Shown piece after piece: positions 5,430 to 12,898 of a stretch of 21,822 bases of DNA; position 1 is the stretch's first letter; each line of letters starts with the position of its first letter. A program made the position numbers and the translations under genes. The stretch is from Candidatus Sungbacteria bacterium RIFCSPHIGHO2_01_FULL_50_25. GTDB lineage: Bacteria > Patescibacteriota > Minisyncoccia > Sungbacterales > HO2-52-23. The DNA is taken from contig MHQD01000031.1 in the NCBI GenBank assembly GCA_001822215.1, positions 1-21,822 on the forward strand, in the 5' to 3' direction. A model generated the notes under the pieces. That model was not told where the DNA came from. It did no database searches and saw only the letters and a program-made list of their open reading frames with translations.

Positions 5430-6041
5430 ATGAAGATGCTTTTTGGAGAAAAACTTCATATGACTCAGGTTTTTGACGCATCGGGGAATGTCGTGCCGGT
5501 AACGCTTGTTCGTGCGCTTCCGAATGTCGTTCTCGGAGTGCGTACAAAAGAAAAAGACGGCTATCAGGCGGTTCAAGTTGGGTTTGGCGTGAAAAAAGAG
5601 AAAAAAATAAGAAAGCCGGAAAAAGGGCATTTCAAGGATCTTGGCATGTTCCGGCATGTGCGGGAGTTTCGTACTTCTGACCAGTTTGAGCGGGGAGCAA
5701 AGCTCGATGTCGCGCAATTTTCCGAGGGCGATACGATAAAAATTTCAGGTATTTCAAAGTCAAAAGGATTTCAGGGTGTGGTGAAGCGCCACGGCTTTCA
5801 TGGCGCGCCCGCGACCCATGGGACAAAACACGCGCACCGCGAGCCCGGGTCCATCGGCGGAGGCGGGGGGCGGGCAGGAGGCCGCGTTGTCAAAGGCATG
5901 AAAATGGCGGGGCGCATGGGAGGCGAGCGCGTATCAGTGCGGAATTTAAAAATTGTGAAGGTTGATTCCGATAATAATGTTATCGCGGTTTTGGGGGCGA
6001 TTCCGGGGAGGCGCGGAACACTCGTTGAAATTCGCGGATAA
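5430..6041 (+). CDS. rplC: 50S ribosomal protein L3
   Basis: Early-assembly large-subunit protein that contacts 23S rRNA near the peptidyl-transferase centre. The N-terminus KMLFGEKLHMTQVFD matches the L3 signature. The central loop is present (GFQGVVKRHGFHGAPATHGT, then HREPGSIGGGGGRAGGRVVKGMKMAGRMG), as is the C-terminal VLGAIPGRRGTLVEIRG. ATG 5430 gives 203 aa, the family length; an upstream in-frame start at 5361 would only add residues encoded by the AT-rich repeat. ATG 5436 is an alternative start two codons in. No Shine-Dalgarno. rplD follows after 3 bp. Confidence 0.96.
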   Translation: MKMLFGEKLHMTQVFDASGNVVPVTLVRALPNVVLGVRTKEKDGYQAVQVGFGVKKEKKIRKPEKGHFKDLGMFRHVREFRTSDQFERGAKLDVAQFSEGDTIKISGISKSKGFQGVVKRHGFHGAPATHGTKHAHREPGSIGGGGGRAGGRVVKGMKMAGRMGGERVSVRNLKIVKVDSDNNVIAVLGAIPGRRGTLVEIRG

Positions 6042-6044
6042 TGT

Positions 6045-6686
6045 ATGGAATGCCCCGTATATAACAAAGAAGGAAAAGAAGTAGGAAAGGCGTCTCTCCC
6101 TGAGGCGGTATTCGGGCTTTCGTGGAATAGCGCGCTTGTGCATCAGGTTGTTACATCGCAAGCGGCGAACAGGCGCCAAGGGACGGCGCACGCAAAAGGA
6201 AGAAGCGAGGTTCGCGGCGGCGGGAAAAAACCGTGGAAGCAAAAAGGAACGGGTCGTGCGCGCCACGGCTCGATTCGCTCGCCCTTGTGGAAAGGAGGAG
6301 GCGTTACCCATGGGCCTCTTCGGGAAAAGAACTATGAGAAAAAAGTGAATAAAAAGATGGCGAAAAAAGCGCTTTTTACCGTACTTTCGCGCAAAGTCCG
6401 CGAAGGAGAAGTTATCGTTATGGATGAATTTAGCGTCGTCCCCGTGAAGACAAAGCGTGCGGCTGAGATTTTCAAGAATCTTTCTCGGAATGAATCGTTT
6501 GCGCGCGTGACAAAAGGAAACGGGGTTTTAGTCATTCTTCCCGCGGAGAATAGAGAGGCATATCGCGCGGTCAGAAATATTCCTTTTGCATCTGCTACTG
6601 AGGCTCGGAATTTGAACGCATACGATGTATTGCAATACAAGTTTATCGTGATGCCAAAAGCCGTTGTGGAATCATTCAGAAAATAA
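6045..6686 (+). CDS. rplD: 50S ribosomal protein L4
   Basis: Binds 23S rRNA domain I and extends a loop into the peptide exit tunnel; in enterobacteria it also represses the S10 operon. The 213-aa product has the L4 tunnel-loop motif RRQGTAHAKGRSEVRGGGKK followed by PWKQKGTGRARHGSIRSPLW and GGGVTHGP. The C-terminal Rossmann-like part ends LNAYDVLQYKFIVMPKAVVE. Start ATG follows the rplC stop by 3 bp without a Shine-Dalgarno, so initiation probably depends on coupling to rplC translation. Confidence 0.97.
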   Translation: MECPVYNKEGKEVGKASLPEAVFGLSWNSALVHQVVTSQAANRRQGTAHAKGRSEVRGGGKKPWKQKGTGRARHGSIRSPLWKGGGVTHGPLREKNYEKKVNKKMAKKALFTVLSRKVREGEVIVMDEFSVVPVKTKRAAEIFKNLSRNESFARVTKGNGVLVILPAENREAYRAVRNIPFASATEARNLNAYDVLQYKFIVMPKAVVESFRK

Positions 6687-6695
6687 AAATCATTT

Positions 6696-7094
6696 ATGGC
6701 ATTTTTCAACAAATTTTTAAAACGAAGAAAAACAGGTGAAAAGAGCGAGGCGTCGAAGAAAGATGAACCGATTCCTACACCTGAAAAGAAGGATGCACGC
6801 GAAGCCCGAACTGTTAAGTTCGGAGTTTCTCCTGCGATCAAGCGAGCGCATATCACTGAAAAATCCAACAGCGCGGGGGAACGTGGAACATATACCTTTG
6901 TCGTGGCGTCTCAGGCAAACAAAAGCGAGGTGAAACGAGCAGTCGAGGCGAAGTACGGGGTGTTGGTCCGCCGCGTCAATGTGCTTTCAATGCCTGGAAA
7001 GGTCCGCCGCCGGGGCCGCCAGGTCGGATGGAAGTCCGGGTTTAAAAAAGCGGTTGTCGTGCTCCAAGAAGGAGAGCGAATCGATACGCAATAA
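6696..7094 (+). CDS. rplW: 50S ribosomal protein L23
   Basis: Exit-tunnel protein that docks trigger factor and SRP. The conserved core begins near residue 50 (AHITEKSNSAGERGTYTFVV, then ANKSEVKRAVEAKYGVLVRRVN) and ends with PGKVRRRGRQVGWKSGFKKAVV. It is 132 aa, longer than the usual 95-105, because of an approximately 45-residue Lys/Glu-rich N-terminal tail (FLKRRKTGEKSEASKKDEPI) that is likely disordered. Extended L23 N-termini are seen in other bacteria. It follows rplD by 9 bp and lacks a Shine-Dalgarno. Confidence 0.95.
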   Translation: MAFFNKFLKRRKTGEKSEASKKDEPIPTPEKKDAREARTVKFGVSPAIKRAHITEKSNSAGERGTYTFVVASQANKSEVKRAVEAKYGVLVRRVNVLSMPGKVRRRGRQVGWKSGFKKAVVVLQEGERIDTQ

Positions 7095-7099
7095 TCCAT

Positions 7100-7930
7100 A
7101 TGAAAAAGTATCACCCAATGACTCCGTCACGGCGCCACATGGAAACCGTTGACTGGAAAGAAATGATAACAGGTTCGAGGCCTCACAAGCCGTTGGTTTC
7201 TGGTTTCCACAGGAAGAAAGGGAGAAACGCCCAGGGGAGAATTACGACGCGCCATAAAGGCGGCGGAGCAAAGCGCCTTTGGCGGGAGATTGATTTTTTG
7301 TACGATAAAGTCGGAATTCTTGCGCGGGTGGAATCGATTGAGTACGATCCAAACCGATCCTCGCTGATCGCGCTCTTGTCCTACCGCGATGGAGAAAAGC
7401 GATACGTTCTTGCGCCGCAAGGGATGAAAGTCGGGCAAGAAGTGCTCGCCGCAGAAAATGCTCCGGTTGAGATCGGCAATCGGATGCCGCTTCGGGGAAT
7501 TCCGATTGGGACCCTCGTATATAATATTGAATTTGAGCGGGGCCGCGGCGCGCAGCTTGTCCGTTCCGCGGGCTCCGGCGCTCTTGTTGTCGCGCAGGAA
7601 GGCGTATACACACACATTCAATTGCCGTCGAAAGAAGTGCGTATGATCCGGTCGGAAAATTGGGCGTCTGTCGGCGCACTGTCAAACCCGGAACATTCTT
7701 TGATGACTATCGGGAAGGCGGGTCGGGCACGGCATATGGGAATTCGTCCTTCGGTGCGCGGTACCGCCATGAATCCGGTAGACCATCCGCACGGAGGCGG
7801 CGAGGGGCGTACGACGACCGGACGGAGGCGGGGTCCGGCAACGCCATGGGGGAAACCGGCGCGCGGGGTAAAAACAAGAAACAAGCGAAAGAAGTCGAGC
7901 ATTTTTATCGTATCTAGAAGGAAGAAATAA
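7100..7930 (+). CDS. rplB: 50S ribosomal protein L2
   Basis: Essential large-subunit protein at the subunit interface, needed for peptidyl transfer. The 276-aa length is typical. The N-terminal OB-like RNA-binding domain includes KKGRNAQGRITTRHKGGGAK. The C-terminal SH3-like domain carries RGTAMNPVDHPHGGGEGRTT, with the key His at residue 229, the same number as in Escherichia coli. It ends in the usual basic tail (RNKRKKSSIFIVSRRKK). It starts 5 bp after rplW. Confidence 0.98.
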   Translation: MKKYHPMTPSRRHMETVDWKEMITGSRPHKPLVSGFHRKKGRNAQGRITTRHKGGGAKRLWREIDFLYDKVGILARVESIEYDPNRSSLIALLSYRDGEKRYVLAPQGMKVGQEVLAAENAPVEIGNRMPLRGIPIGTLVYNIEFERGRGAQLVRSAGSGALVVAQEGVYTHIQLPSKEVRMIRSENWASVGALSNPEHSLMTIGKAGRARHMGIRPSVRGTAMNPVDHPHGGGEGRTTTGRRRGPATPWGKPARGVKTRNKRKKSSIFIVSRRKK

Positions 7931-7940
7931 CCACTCGAGT

Positions 7941-8243
7941 ATGACACGAAGCGTAAAAAAAGGCCCCTATGTCCATCCGTCGATTGTAAAGCACATGTCC
8001 CGCACATCACCGGGAGCAAAAACGGCGATAAAGACGTGGGCGAGGGATTCCACTATCACTCCGGAGATGGTCGGCTATACGTTTGGCGTGCACAACGGAA
8101 AGAATTTTATTGATGTGAAAGTGATGGAGGACATGGTCGGGCATCGGTTGGGAGAGTTTTCGCCGACGCGGAAATTCGTCCGTCATGGAGGCAAGATGCA
8201 AAAGGAAATTGAACAAAAGGCGCAGGAAACCGCAAAAGAATAA
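7941..8243 (+). CDS. rpsS: 30S ribosomal protein S19
   Basis: Small-subunit head protein that contacts S13 and the A-site finger region. The signature MTRSVKKGPYVHPSIVKHM opens the protein. The core AIKTWARDSTITPEMVGYTF, then VHNGKNFIDVKV and MVGHRLGEFSPTRKF is complete. It is 100 aa, with a short Lys/Glu-rich C-terminal tail. It sits between rplB and rplV as in the standard S10 order. Confidence 0.97.
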   Translation: MTRSVKKGPYVHPSIVKHMSRTSPGAKTAIKTWARDSTITPEMVGYTFGVHNGKNFIDVKVMEDMVGHRLGEFSPTRKFVRHGGKMQKEIEQKAQETAKE

Positions 8244-8252
8244 TTATTCATC

Positions 8253-8591
8253 ATGAATGACGTAAAAGCAGAATTGAATTACGTGCGTATCGCTCCCCGG
8301 AAGATGAGGCTTGTTGCGAATATGGTGAAGGGGATGGATGTGTCGCGCGCCCAGACACAGCTTCTTTTTTTGACAAAGCGGTCTTCGCATCCGCTCTTGA
8401 AGCTGTTGCGGTCAGCGATCGCGAACGCAAAGAATAATTTTCGGCTTGATGAAAGCGATCTGGTCGTGAAGAACATTGTCGTTGATGGAGGCCCCGTGTT
8501 GAAGCGGTTTCGCGCGAGAGCGTTCGGGCGCGCGGCGCGCATCCGAAAGCGGGCGAGCCACGTCACCTTGGTACTCGGCACAAAAAAATAA
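8253..8591 (+). CDS. rplV: 50S ribosomal protein L22
   Basis: Lines the nascent-peptide exit tunnel. Motifs: YVRIAPRKMRLVANMVKGMD near the N-terminus, SAIANAKNNF mid-protein, and the beta-hairpin region KRFRARAFGRAARIRKRASH followed by VTLVL. At 112 aa it has the usual length. A 117-bp AT-rich palindrome, not a gene, separates it from rpsC, whereas these genes normally abut or overlap. Confidence 0.97.
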   Translation: MNDVKAELNYVRIAPRKMRLVANMVKGMDVSRAQTQLLFLTKRSSHPLLKLLRSAIANAKNNFRLDESDLVVKNIVVDGGPVLKRFRARAFGRAARIRKRASHVTLVLGTKK

Positions 8592-8700
8592 TTCAAAATT
8601 AAAAATGACAACGCAAAATTCAAAATTAAGAGATTTAAAATCTATCGCGAAGCGATACCAAAATTTTGTATTTTTATTTTTGCATTTTAAATTTGAGTGT
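8592..8700. repeat. AT-rich inverted repeat between rplV and rpsC
   Basis: The core hairpin is TATCGC (8643-8648), loop GAA, GCGATA (8652-8657). The flanks are imperfectly complementary, with TTCAAAATTAAAAATG-type units on the left and ATTTTTGCATTTTAAATTTGA on the right. This extends the palindrome across nearly the whole gap. It is of the same general kind as the element before rplC. No T-run terminator or promoter stands out from the AT-rich background. Confidence 0.6.
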
Positions 8701-8708
8701 AAGCGAAT

Positions 8709-9398
8709 ATGACTCACCGGGTACATCCATATATTTTCCGCATCGGAAGAACGACGAATTGGAAGTCGCGCTGGTTTGACATGAAGAATTTTGCCGGCAA
8801 CTTGCGGGAGGATACGCTTCTGCGAGAATGGCTCCAAAAGCGGCTTCGGAGCGCCCACGTCGAGCAAATTGAGATCGAACGGTCCCCGAATGTCATGCAC
8901 GTCATCGTGAAGACGTCGCGGCCGGGGATTTTGATCGGCCGCGGCGGCACGGGCGCGGAGGATCTCAAAAATCAGATTAAGAAAAAACTTTTCGAAGTTC
9001 GCAAGCGCTTTAAAACTTCAGTGAAGCCCCACGATATACGATTGACGATTGAAGAGGTGCGGATGCCGGAAACACATGCCGCAATCGCGGCGCAAATGAT
9101 CGTCGATGAAATCGAGAAGCGGATATCTTTCCGGAGAATTCTGAAACAATCGGTAGAGAAAATTTCCGCGTCGCGGGATGTAAAGGGAGTAAAAGTCGCT
9201 CTTAAAGGGCGGCTTGACGGCGCGGAAATGGCGCGCTACGAAAAGCTCCGGAAGGGGCGGATTCCTTTACAGACGATTCGCGCAAATGTCGACTACGCCG
9301 AGCGGACCGCCTATACGACGTATGGAACAATCGGCGTTAAGGTATGGATTTATAAGGGGGATGTATTTGATAAAGACGAAAAGCAAAGCGTTGCATAA
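8709..9398 (+). CDS. rpsC: 30S ribosomal protein S3
   Basis: Small-subunit protein at the mRNA entry tunnel; it helps helicase activity of the ribosome. The N-terminus THRVHPYIFRIGRTTNWKSRWF is the S3 signature. The type-II KH domain has its GXXG loop as GRGG at residues 77-80. The C-terminal domain (GRLDGAEMARYEKLRKGRIP, then TIRANVDYA and YGTIGVKVWIYKG) is complete. It is 229 aa. The next start codon is only 4 bp after its stop and belongs to an ASCH-domain gene, not to rplP. Confidence 0.98.
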   Translation: MTHRVHPYIFRIGRTTNWKSRWFDMKNFAGNLREDTLLREWLQKRLRSAHVEQIEIERSPNVMHVIVKTSRPGILIGRGGTGAEDLKNQIKKKLFEVRKRFKTSVKPHDIRLTIEEVRMPETHAAIAAQMIVDEIEKRISFRRILKQSVEKISASRDVKGVKVALKGRLDGAEMARYEKLRKGRIPLQTIRANVDYAERTAYTTYGTIGVKVWIYKGDVFDKDEKQSVA

Positions 9399-9402
9399 AA
9401 CC

Positions 9403-9666
9403 ATGAGAACTATTGAAAAGAAAATCCGCCCCGAGTTTTTCAGACTCGTGAAAACAGGGAAGAAAAATGTAGAAACGCGACTCGCCGATTTTAAGATATC
9501 GGCGGGAGATATTTTGATTTTAAAAGAATGGGATCCTAAAAAGAAAAATTTTACCGGGCGCGTTTTGCAACGGAAAGTACGAGCAGTCAATCGGACGTAC
9601 GCGCATACAATTTATTCGCCAGCGGAAATTAAGAAATACGGCCTGATAACGATCGAATTGAAATAA
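9403..9666 (+). CDS. ASCH/DUF3850-domain protein inserted in S10 operon
   Basis: 87-aa protein consisting of one ASCH-type domain. The family pattern is clear: IRPEFFRLVKTGKKNVETRL (residues 8-27), F-K-x2-GDILILKEWDP (30-45) and FTGRVLQRKVRAV (50-62). This is closest to DUF3850. ASCH domains have a PUA-like beta-barrel fold and are linked to RNA binding; one branch (YqfB) hydrolyses N4-acetylcytidine. It lies 4 bp after rpsC and 4 bp before rplP, so it is co-transcribed with ribosomal proteins. I chose ATG 9403; the frame is open further upstream, but only inside rpsC. Its base composition is a little more AT-rich than its neighbours. Function on rRNA, mRNA or modified bases is unknown. Confidence 0.85.
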   Translation: MRTIEKKIRPEFFRLVKTGKKNVETRLADFKISAGDILILKEWDPKKKNFTGRVLQRKVRAVNRTYAHTIYSPAEIKKYGLITIELK

Positions 9667-9670
9667 AGAT

Positions 9671-10075
9671 ATGTTGCAGCCTAAAAAGGTCAAACATCGA
9701 AAATGGCAAAAAGGCGTATCCCGCGGAATTGAAACGCGCGGAACCGAACTTTCATTCGGCTCCTACGGCCTTAAGTCAATGGGTTCTGCGTGGATTACGG
9801 CGCGGCAAATCGAGGCGGCGCGCCGCGCCATGACGCGCTATGTCCAGAAAGGCGGCAAAATTTGGATCCGCATTTTTCCTGATAAGCCGGTTACGAAAAA
9901 ACCGCCGGAGGTGACGTTGGGAGGCGGAAAAGGGTCTGTGGATCACTATGTCGTCGCGATAAAACCCGGAAGGGTCTTGTTCGAAATGGATGGCATCTCG
10001 CCCGAGATCGCCGAGGAAGCGATGCGGCTTGCGGCGCACAAGCTTCCCATGAAAGCGAAATTTGTAAAGAAGTAA
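9671..10075 (+). CDS. rplP: 50S ribosomal protein L16
   Basis: Binds 5S/23S rRNA and helps position tRNA in the A and P sites. Motifs: MLQPKKVKHRKWQKG at the start, ELSFGSYGLKSMGSAWITAR, then QIEAARRAMTRYVQKGGKIW, RIFPDKPVTKKPPEV and GGGKGSVDHYVVAIKPGRVL. It is 134 aa, within the family range. It starts 4 bp after the ASCH gene. Confidence 0.97.
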   Translation: MLQPKKVKHRKWQKGVSRGIETRGTELSFGSYGLKSMGSAWITARQIEAARRAMTRYVQKGGKIWIRIFPDKPVTKKPPEVTLGGGKGSVDHYVVAIKPGRVLFEMDGISPEIAEEAMRLAAHKLPMKAKFVKK

Positions 10076-10080
10076 TAATC

Positions 10081-10263
10081 ATGAAAGCGCACGACTTGAA
10101 AGAGAAAACAAAAGAAGAACTCGCCGAAGTGCTCCAGGAAAAACGAGCGAGAATTGAAGAATTGACGTTTTTGCTTTCGCAAAAGAAGGTAAAAAACGTA
10201 AAGGAACTCCGTGAAGCGAAAAAGGACGTTGCGCGCATACTTACTATTCTCAATAGGAAATGA
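10081..10263 (+). CDS. rpmC: 50S ribosomal protein L29
   Basis: Small two-helix protein near the exit tunnel that contacts L23 and contributes to trigger-factor docking. The 60-aa sequence MKAHDLKEKTKEELAEVLQE continues into a second helix that ends VKELREAKKDVARILTILN, the family pattern. The usual RF-R-A motif is weak (ELTFLLSQKKVKN), which is common in divergent L29. Stop codon TGA shows that UGA is a stop in this genome. Confidence 0.92.
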   Translation: MKAHDLKEKTKEELAEVLQEKRARIEELTFLLSQKKVKNVKELREAKKDVARILTILNRK

Positions 10264-10269
10264 ACCATT

Positions 10270-10551
10270 ATGAGACGCTTAAAAGGAACAGTCATTTCGC
10301 ATAAGACAAAAAAGACCGCCGTCGTCCGCGTCGACCGTTTAGTGAAGCACGAAAAATATCGGAAGTTTTACCGTTCTTCTCGGAAATTCAAGGCGCATGA
10401 TCCAGAGGACGGGTCAAAAGTCGGGGACGTCGTGGTCATTGAAGAGTCGCGACCGCTGTCGAAGGATAAGCGTTGGCGGATTGTTGAGTTGGTTTCGCGC
10501 GAGCCAAGCGCAGAGGGAGACGAAGGTAACGAGAAAGGAGAACAATTATGA
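10270..10551 (+). CDS. rpsQ: 30S ribosomal protein S17
   Basis: Primary 16S rRNA-binding OB-fold protein. Motifs: LKGTVISHKTKKTAVVRVDR, HEKYRKFYRSSRKFKAHDPE and GDVVVIEESRPLSKDKRWRI. It is 93 aa with an acidic C-terminal tail (EPSAEGDEGNEKGEQL). Its TGA stop overlaps the rplN start as ATGA, which implies translational coupling. Confidence 0.96.
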   Translation: MRRLKGTVISHKTKKTAVVRVDRLVKHEKYRKFYRSSRKFKAHDPEDGSKVGDVVVIEESRPLSKDKRWRIVELVSREPSAEGDEGNEKGEQL

Positions 10552-10913
10552 TTCAGCTTCGAAGCATCGTTAAAGTTGCCGATAATTCCGGGGCGAAAGT
10601 CATTCAGGTCATCCGGGTGCTCGGCGGGTCAAGCCGGCGGTACGCTCGCATCGGAGATATTGTTGTTGCGTCGGTCAAGGTTGCGGAACCGCGCAAGGCG
10701 GTGAAGAAAAAAGACGTTGTGAAAGCGGTTGTAGCGCGTACGCGCGCGCCATTCAGGCGTTCGGACGGGTCCTATATCCGATTTGACGACAACGCGGCGA
10801 TTTTGGTTGAGGGGACCGAACCGCGAGGGGGACGTATTTTCGGTCCGGTGCCGCGCGAGCTTCGAGACCGCGGATTTATAAAAATTATTTCCCTTGCCCA
10901 GGAAGTTATATAA
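10548..10913 (+). CDS. rplN: 50S ribosomal protein L14
   Basis: Interface protein that contacts 16S rRNA and L19. The sequence follows the family closely: MIQLRSIVKVADNSGAKVIQ, VLGGSSRRYARIGDIVVASV, DGSYIRFDDNAAILV and RIFGPVPRELRDRGFIKIIS. It is 121 aa. It is one of the few genes here with a visible Shine-Dalgarno (AAGGAG, about 9 nt upstream), and it also overlaps rpsQ by 4 bp. Confidence 0.98.
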   Translation: MIQLRSIVKVADNSGAKVIQVIRVLGGSSRRYARIGDIVVASVKVAEPRKAVKKKDVVKAVVARTRAPFRRSDGSYIRFDDNAAILVEGTEPRGGRIFGPVPRELRDRGFIKIISLAQEVI

Positions 10914-10917
10914 TCGT

Positions 10918-11223
10918 ATGAAGCTCAAAACCGGCGACAAAGTAAAAATCATTGCAGGGAACGATAAGGGAAAAGAAGGGAAAATCCTTGAGGTATTTCC
11001 GCTTGATGGGCATATTGTTGTTGAGGGAGTCAATATGAAAAAGAAGCATACGCGCGCAAAGCGGCAAGGCCAAAAAGGCGAGCGTATTGAAAAACCGGCA
11101 TCGTTTGCGGCATCCCGAGCCCAGATTATATGCGGATCATGCGGCGCGCCGACTCGCGTCGGATACCGCGTGGCCGGCGGCGAAAAAGTTCGGATATGTA
11201 AAAAATGCAAAAAGGATTTGTAA
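10918..11223 (+). CDS. rplX: 50S ribosomal protein L24 with zinc ribbon
   Basis: Assembly-initiator protein with a KOW domain: MKLKTGDKVKIIAGNDKGKE, then GKILEVFPLDGHIVVEGVNM. The C-terminal part carries two Cys pairs (C72-x2-C75 and C94-x2-C97), a zinc-ribbon-like extension found in many bacterial L24 proteins. ATG 10918 gives the canonical 101-aa form. An upstream TTG frame that starts inside rplN adds eight unrelated residues and was not used. Confidence 0.96.
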   Translation: MKLKTGDKVKIIAGNDKGKEGKILEVFPLDGHIVVEGVNMKKKHTRAKRQGQKGERIEKPASFAASRAQIICGSCGAPTRVGYRVAGGEKVRICKKCKKDL

Positions 11224-11230
11224 TATTTCT

Positions 11231-11767
11231 ATGACGACGCTTCAAGAAAAATATAAAAAATCAATTATTCCCGCGATGCAGAAAACGTTCGGGCATTCGA
11301 ATGCGATGGCGGTGCCGCGGATCGAAAAGGTTGTCGTGAATTGCGGAGTGGGGCGCATGCGCGATGAAAAAGAGCATACCGAGGTCCAGAAATTTTTGAC
11401 AGAGATAACGGGCCAAAAGCCGGCCCCTCGCGCGGCAAAAAAAGCCATCGCATCTTTTAAGACGCGTCAAGGGCTCATCATTGGATATCAGGTGACGCTT
11501 CGCGGAAAGCGGATGTATGATTTTCTTTCACGGCTTATCAATATTGCGCTTCCGCGCACGCGCGATTTCCGCGGGATTACCGAGTCGTCATTTGACGCGA
11601 AAGGGAATTTGACAATCGGCATAAAAGAACATATAGTATTTCCCGAGATGATCGGTGCCGATTACCGATTTTTGTTTGGCTTTGAAATAACGGTCGTTAC
11701 GTCTGCGCGAACAAGGAAAGAAGGCGTTGAACTTCTCAAATTATTCGGGTTTCCCATTGCGTCATAG
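11231..11767 (+). CDS. rplE: 50S ribosomal protein L5
   Basis: 5S rRNA-binding protein of the central protuberance. Motifs: the LQEKYKKSIIPAM start, PRIEKVVVNCGVG, TGQKPAPRAAKKAIASFKTR, RGKRMYDFLSRLINIALPRT, RDFRGI, and IKEHIVFPEM near the C-terminus. It is 178 aa. ATG 11231 was chosen because it gives the family N-terminus; longer in-frame starts lie within rplX. Confidence 0.97.
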   Translation: MTTLQEKYKKSIIPAMQKTFGHSNAMAVPRIEKVVVNCGVGRMRDEKEHTEVQKFLTEITGQKPAPRAAKKAIASFKTRQGLIIGYQVTLRGKRMYDFLSRLINIALPRTRDFRGITESSFDAKGNLTIGIKEHIVFPEMIGADYRFLFGFEITVVTSARTRKEGVELLKLFGFPIAS

Positions 11768-11768
11768 T

Positions 11769-11954
11769 ATGGCAAAACAATCCGTCATTGCACGATCTCT
11801 CAAGAAGCCGAAGTATAAATCGCGCGTTGTCAGGCGCTGTTTTCGGTGCGGCCGCAAACGCGGGTATATGCGCGATTTTGACCTTTGCCGGATTTGTTTT
11901 CGCGAACTTGCGAATCGAGGCGAGATTCCCGGCATAAAAAAATCTTCTTGGTAA
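11769..11954 (+). CDS. rpsZ: 30S ribosomal protein S14, zinc-binding type
   Basis: Small-subunit head protein, short zinc-binding (type Z) form of 61 aa. The Cys set is C24-x2-C27 and C40-x2-C43 (RCFRCGRKRGYMRDFDLCRI). The C-terminus GEIPGIKKSSW is diagnostic. It starts 1 bp after the rplE stop; longer in-frame starts lie inside rplE. No Shine-Dalgarno, so coupling to rplE is likely. Confidence 0.97.
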   Translation: MAKQSVIARSLKKPKYKSRVVRRCFRCGRKRGYMRDFDLCRICFRELANRGEIPGIKKSSW

Positions 11955-11958
11955 CACC

Positions 11959-12342
11959 ATGGATCCTATTTCAGACATGTTCATACGGATAAAAAATGCA
12001 AATACCGCAAAGCGCGAGACGGTGCTTATTCCATATTCAAAGTTCAAGCTCGATATTGTAAAGGCGCTTTCCGGCGCGGGATGCATCGGTGCTGTTGAGG
12101 TGAAAGGGAAGCGGGTGCGGAAAACGATTGAAGTAGCGCTTCGTTATGAGGACGGCGATCCGAAAATCAAAGGCGTGAAAATGCTTTCAAAGCCGTCGAG
12201 GCGCCTATACGCGCCATATAAAGATGTGAAGCCTTCGCCACGCGGCGGAGTGGTGCTTTTGACAACGCCAAAAGGGATTTTGACTGATCGGATGGCAAAA
12301 AATGAAAAAGTCGGAGGCCAATTAATCGCTGAAGTGTGGTAG
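11959..12342 (+). CDS. rpsH: 30S ribosomal protein S8
   Basis: Primary 16S rRNA binder that also represses the spc operon in Escherichia coli. Motifs: DPISDMFIRIKNANTAKRET, VLIPYSKFKLDIVKAL, SKPSRRLYAPYKDVKP and the C-terminal TTPKGILTDRMAKNEKVGGQ. It is 127 aa. No Shine-Dalgarno. Confidence 0.97.
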   Translation: MDPISDMFIRIKNANTAKRETVLIPYSKFKLDIVKALSGAGCIGAVEVKGKRVRKTIEVALRYEDGDPKIKGVKMLSKPSRRLYAPYKDVKPSPRGGVVLLTTPKGILTDRMAKNEKVGGQLIAEVW

Positions 12343-12346
12343 GGGT

Positions 12347-12889
12347 ATGAGCCGCATCGGAAAAAAACCAATATCGATTCCAGCCGGAGTTACTGTTTCG
12401 ATAGACGGGCCCACGGTTTCTGTCGCGGGGCCGAAAGGCGCTCTTTCTCGGGATATACCGCGCGATATTCATATTGAGATCATCGGGAACGAAATCGTAG
12501 CTTCCCCGGCGCGGAATACGAAAAAAGCCCCTGCCCTGTGGGGTCTTTCGCGCGCGCTTGTCGCGAATATGGTGGAGGGCGTTACGAATGGATTTGAAAA
12601 AAAACTTGAATTTGAAGGGATAGGGTATCGAATGGCCGTCGAGGAGTCTACGCTTGTCATGCAAATCGGATTTTCTCACCCCGTGAAAATACCGGCACCG
12701 GAGGGCGTTAGCTTTTCGCTTGAGAAAAACGTAATTACAATTTCCGGGATTAATAAAGAGCTCGTGGGGGAAACGGCGGCATACATTCGCTCGATCCGAC
12801 CGACCGAGCCGTATAAAGGAAAGGGTATCCGCTATCAAGGGGAGATTGTGCGCAGGAAAGCAGGGAAAAAAGCGGTTGCATCCGGATAA
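12347..12889 (+). CDS. rplF: 50S ribosomal protein L6
   Basis: Two-domain protein near the sarcin-ricin loop and the GTPase centre. Motifs: MSRIGKKPISIPAGVTVSI, GPKGALSRDIP, FEGIGYRMAVEESTLVMQIG, and the C-terminal PYKGKGIRYQGEIVRRKAGK. It is 180 aa, as usual. Confidence 0.97.
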   Translation: MSRIGKKPISIPAGVTVSIDGPTVSVAGPKGALSRDIPRDIHIEIIGNEIVASPARNTKKAPALWGLSRALVANMVEGVTNGFEKKLEFEGIGYRMAVEESTLVMQIGFSHPVKIPAPEGVSFSLEKNVITISGINKELVGETAAYIRSIRPTEPYKGKGIRYQGEIVRRKAGKKAVASG

Positions 12890-12898
12890 TAGTGGAAT

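Noticed and set aside
9214..9402. Longer start for the ASCH gene inside rpsC
   Set aside because: The upstream part is rpsC sequence in another frame and does not resemble ASCH proteins; ATG 9403 begins at the domain edge.
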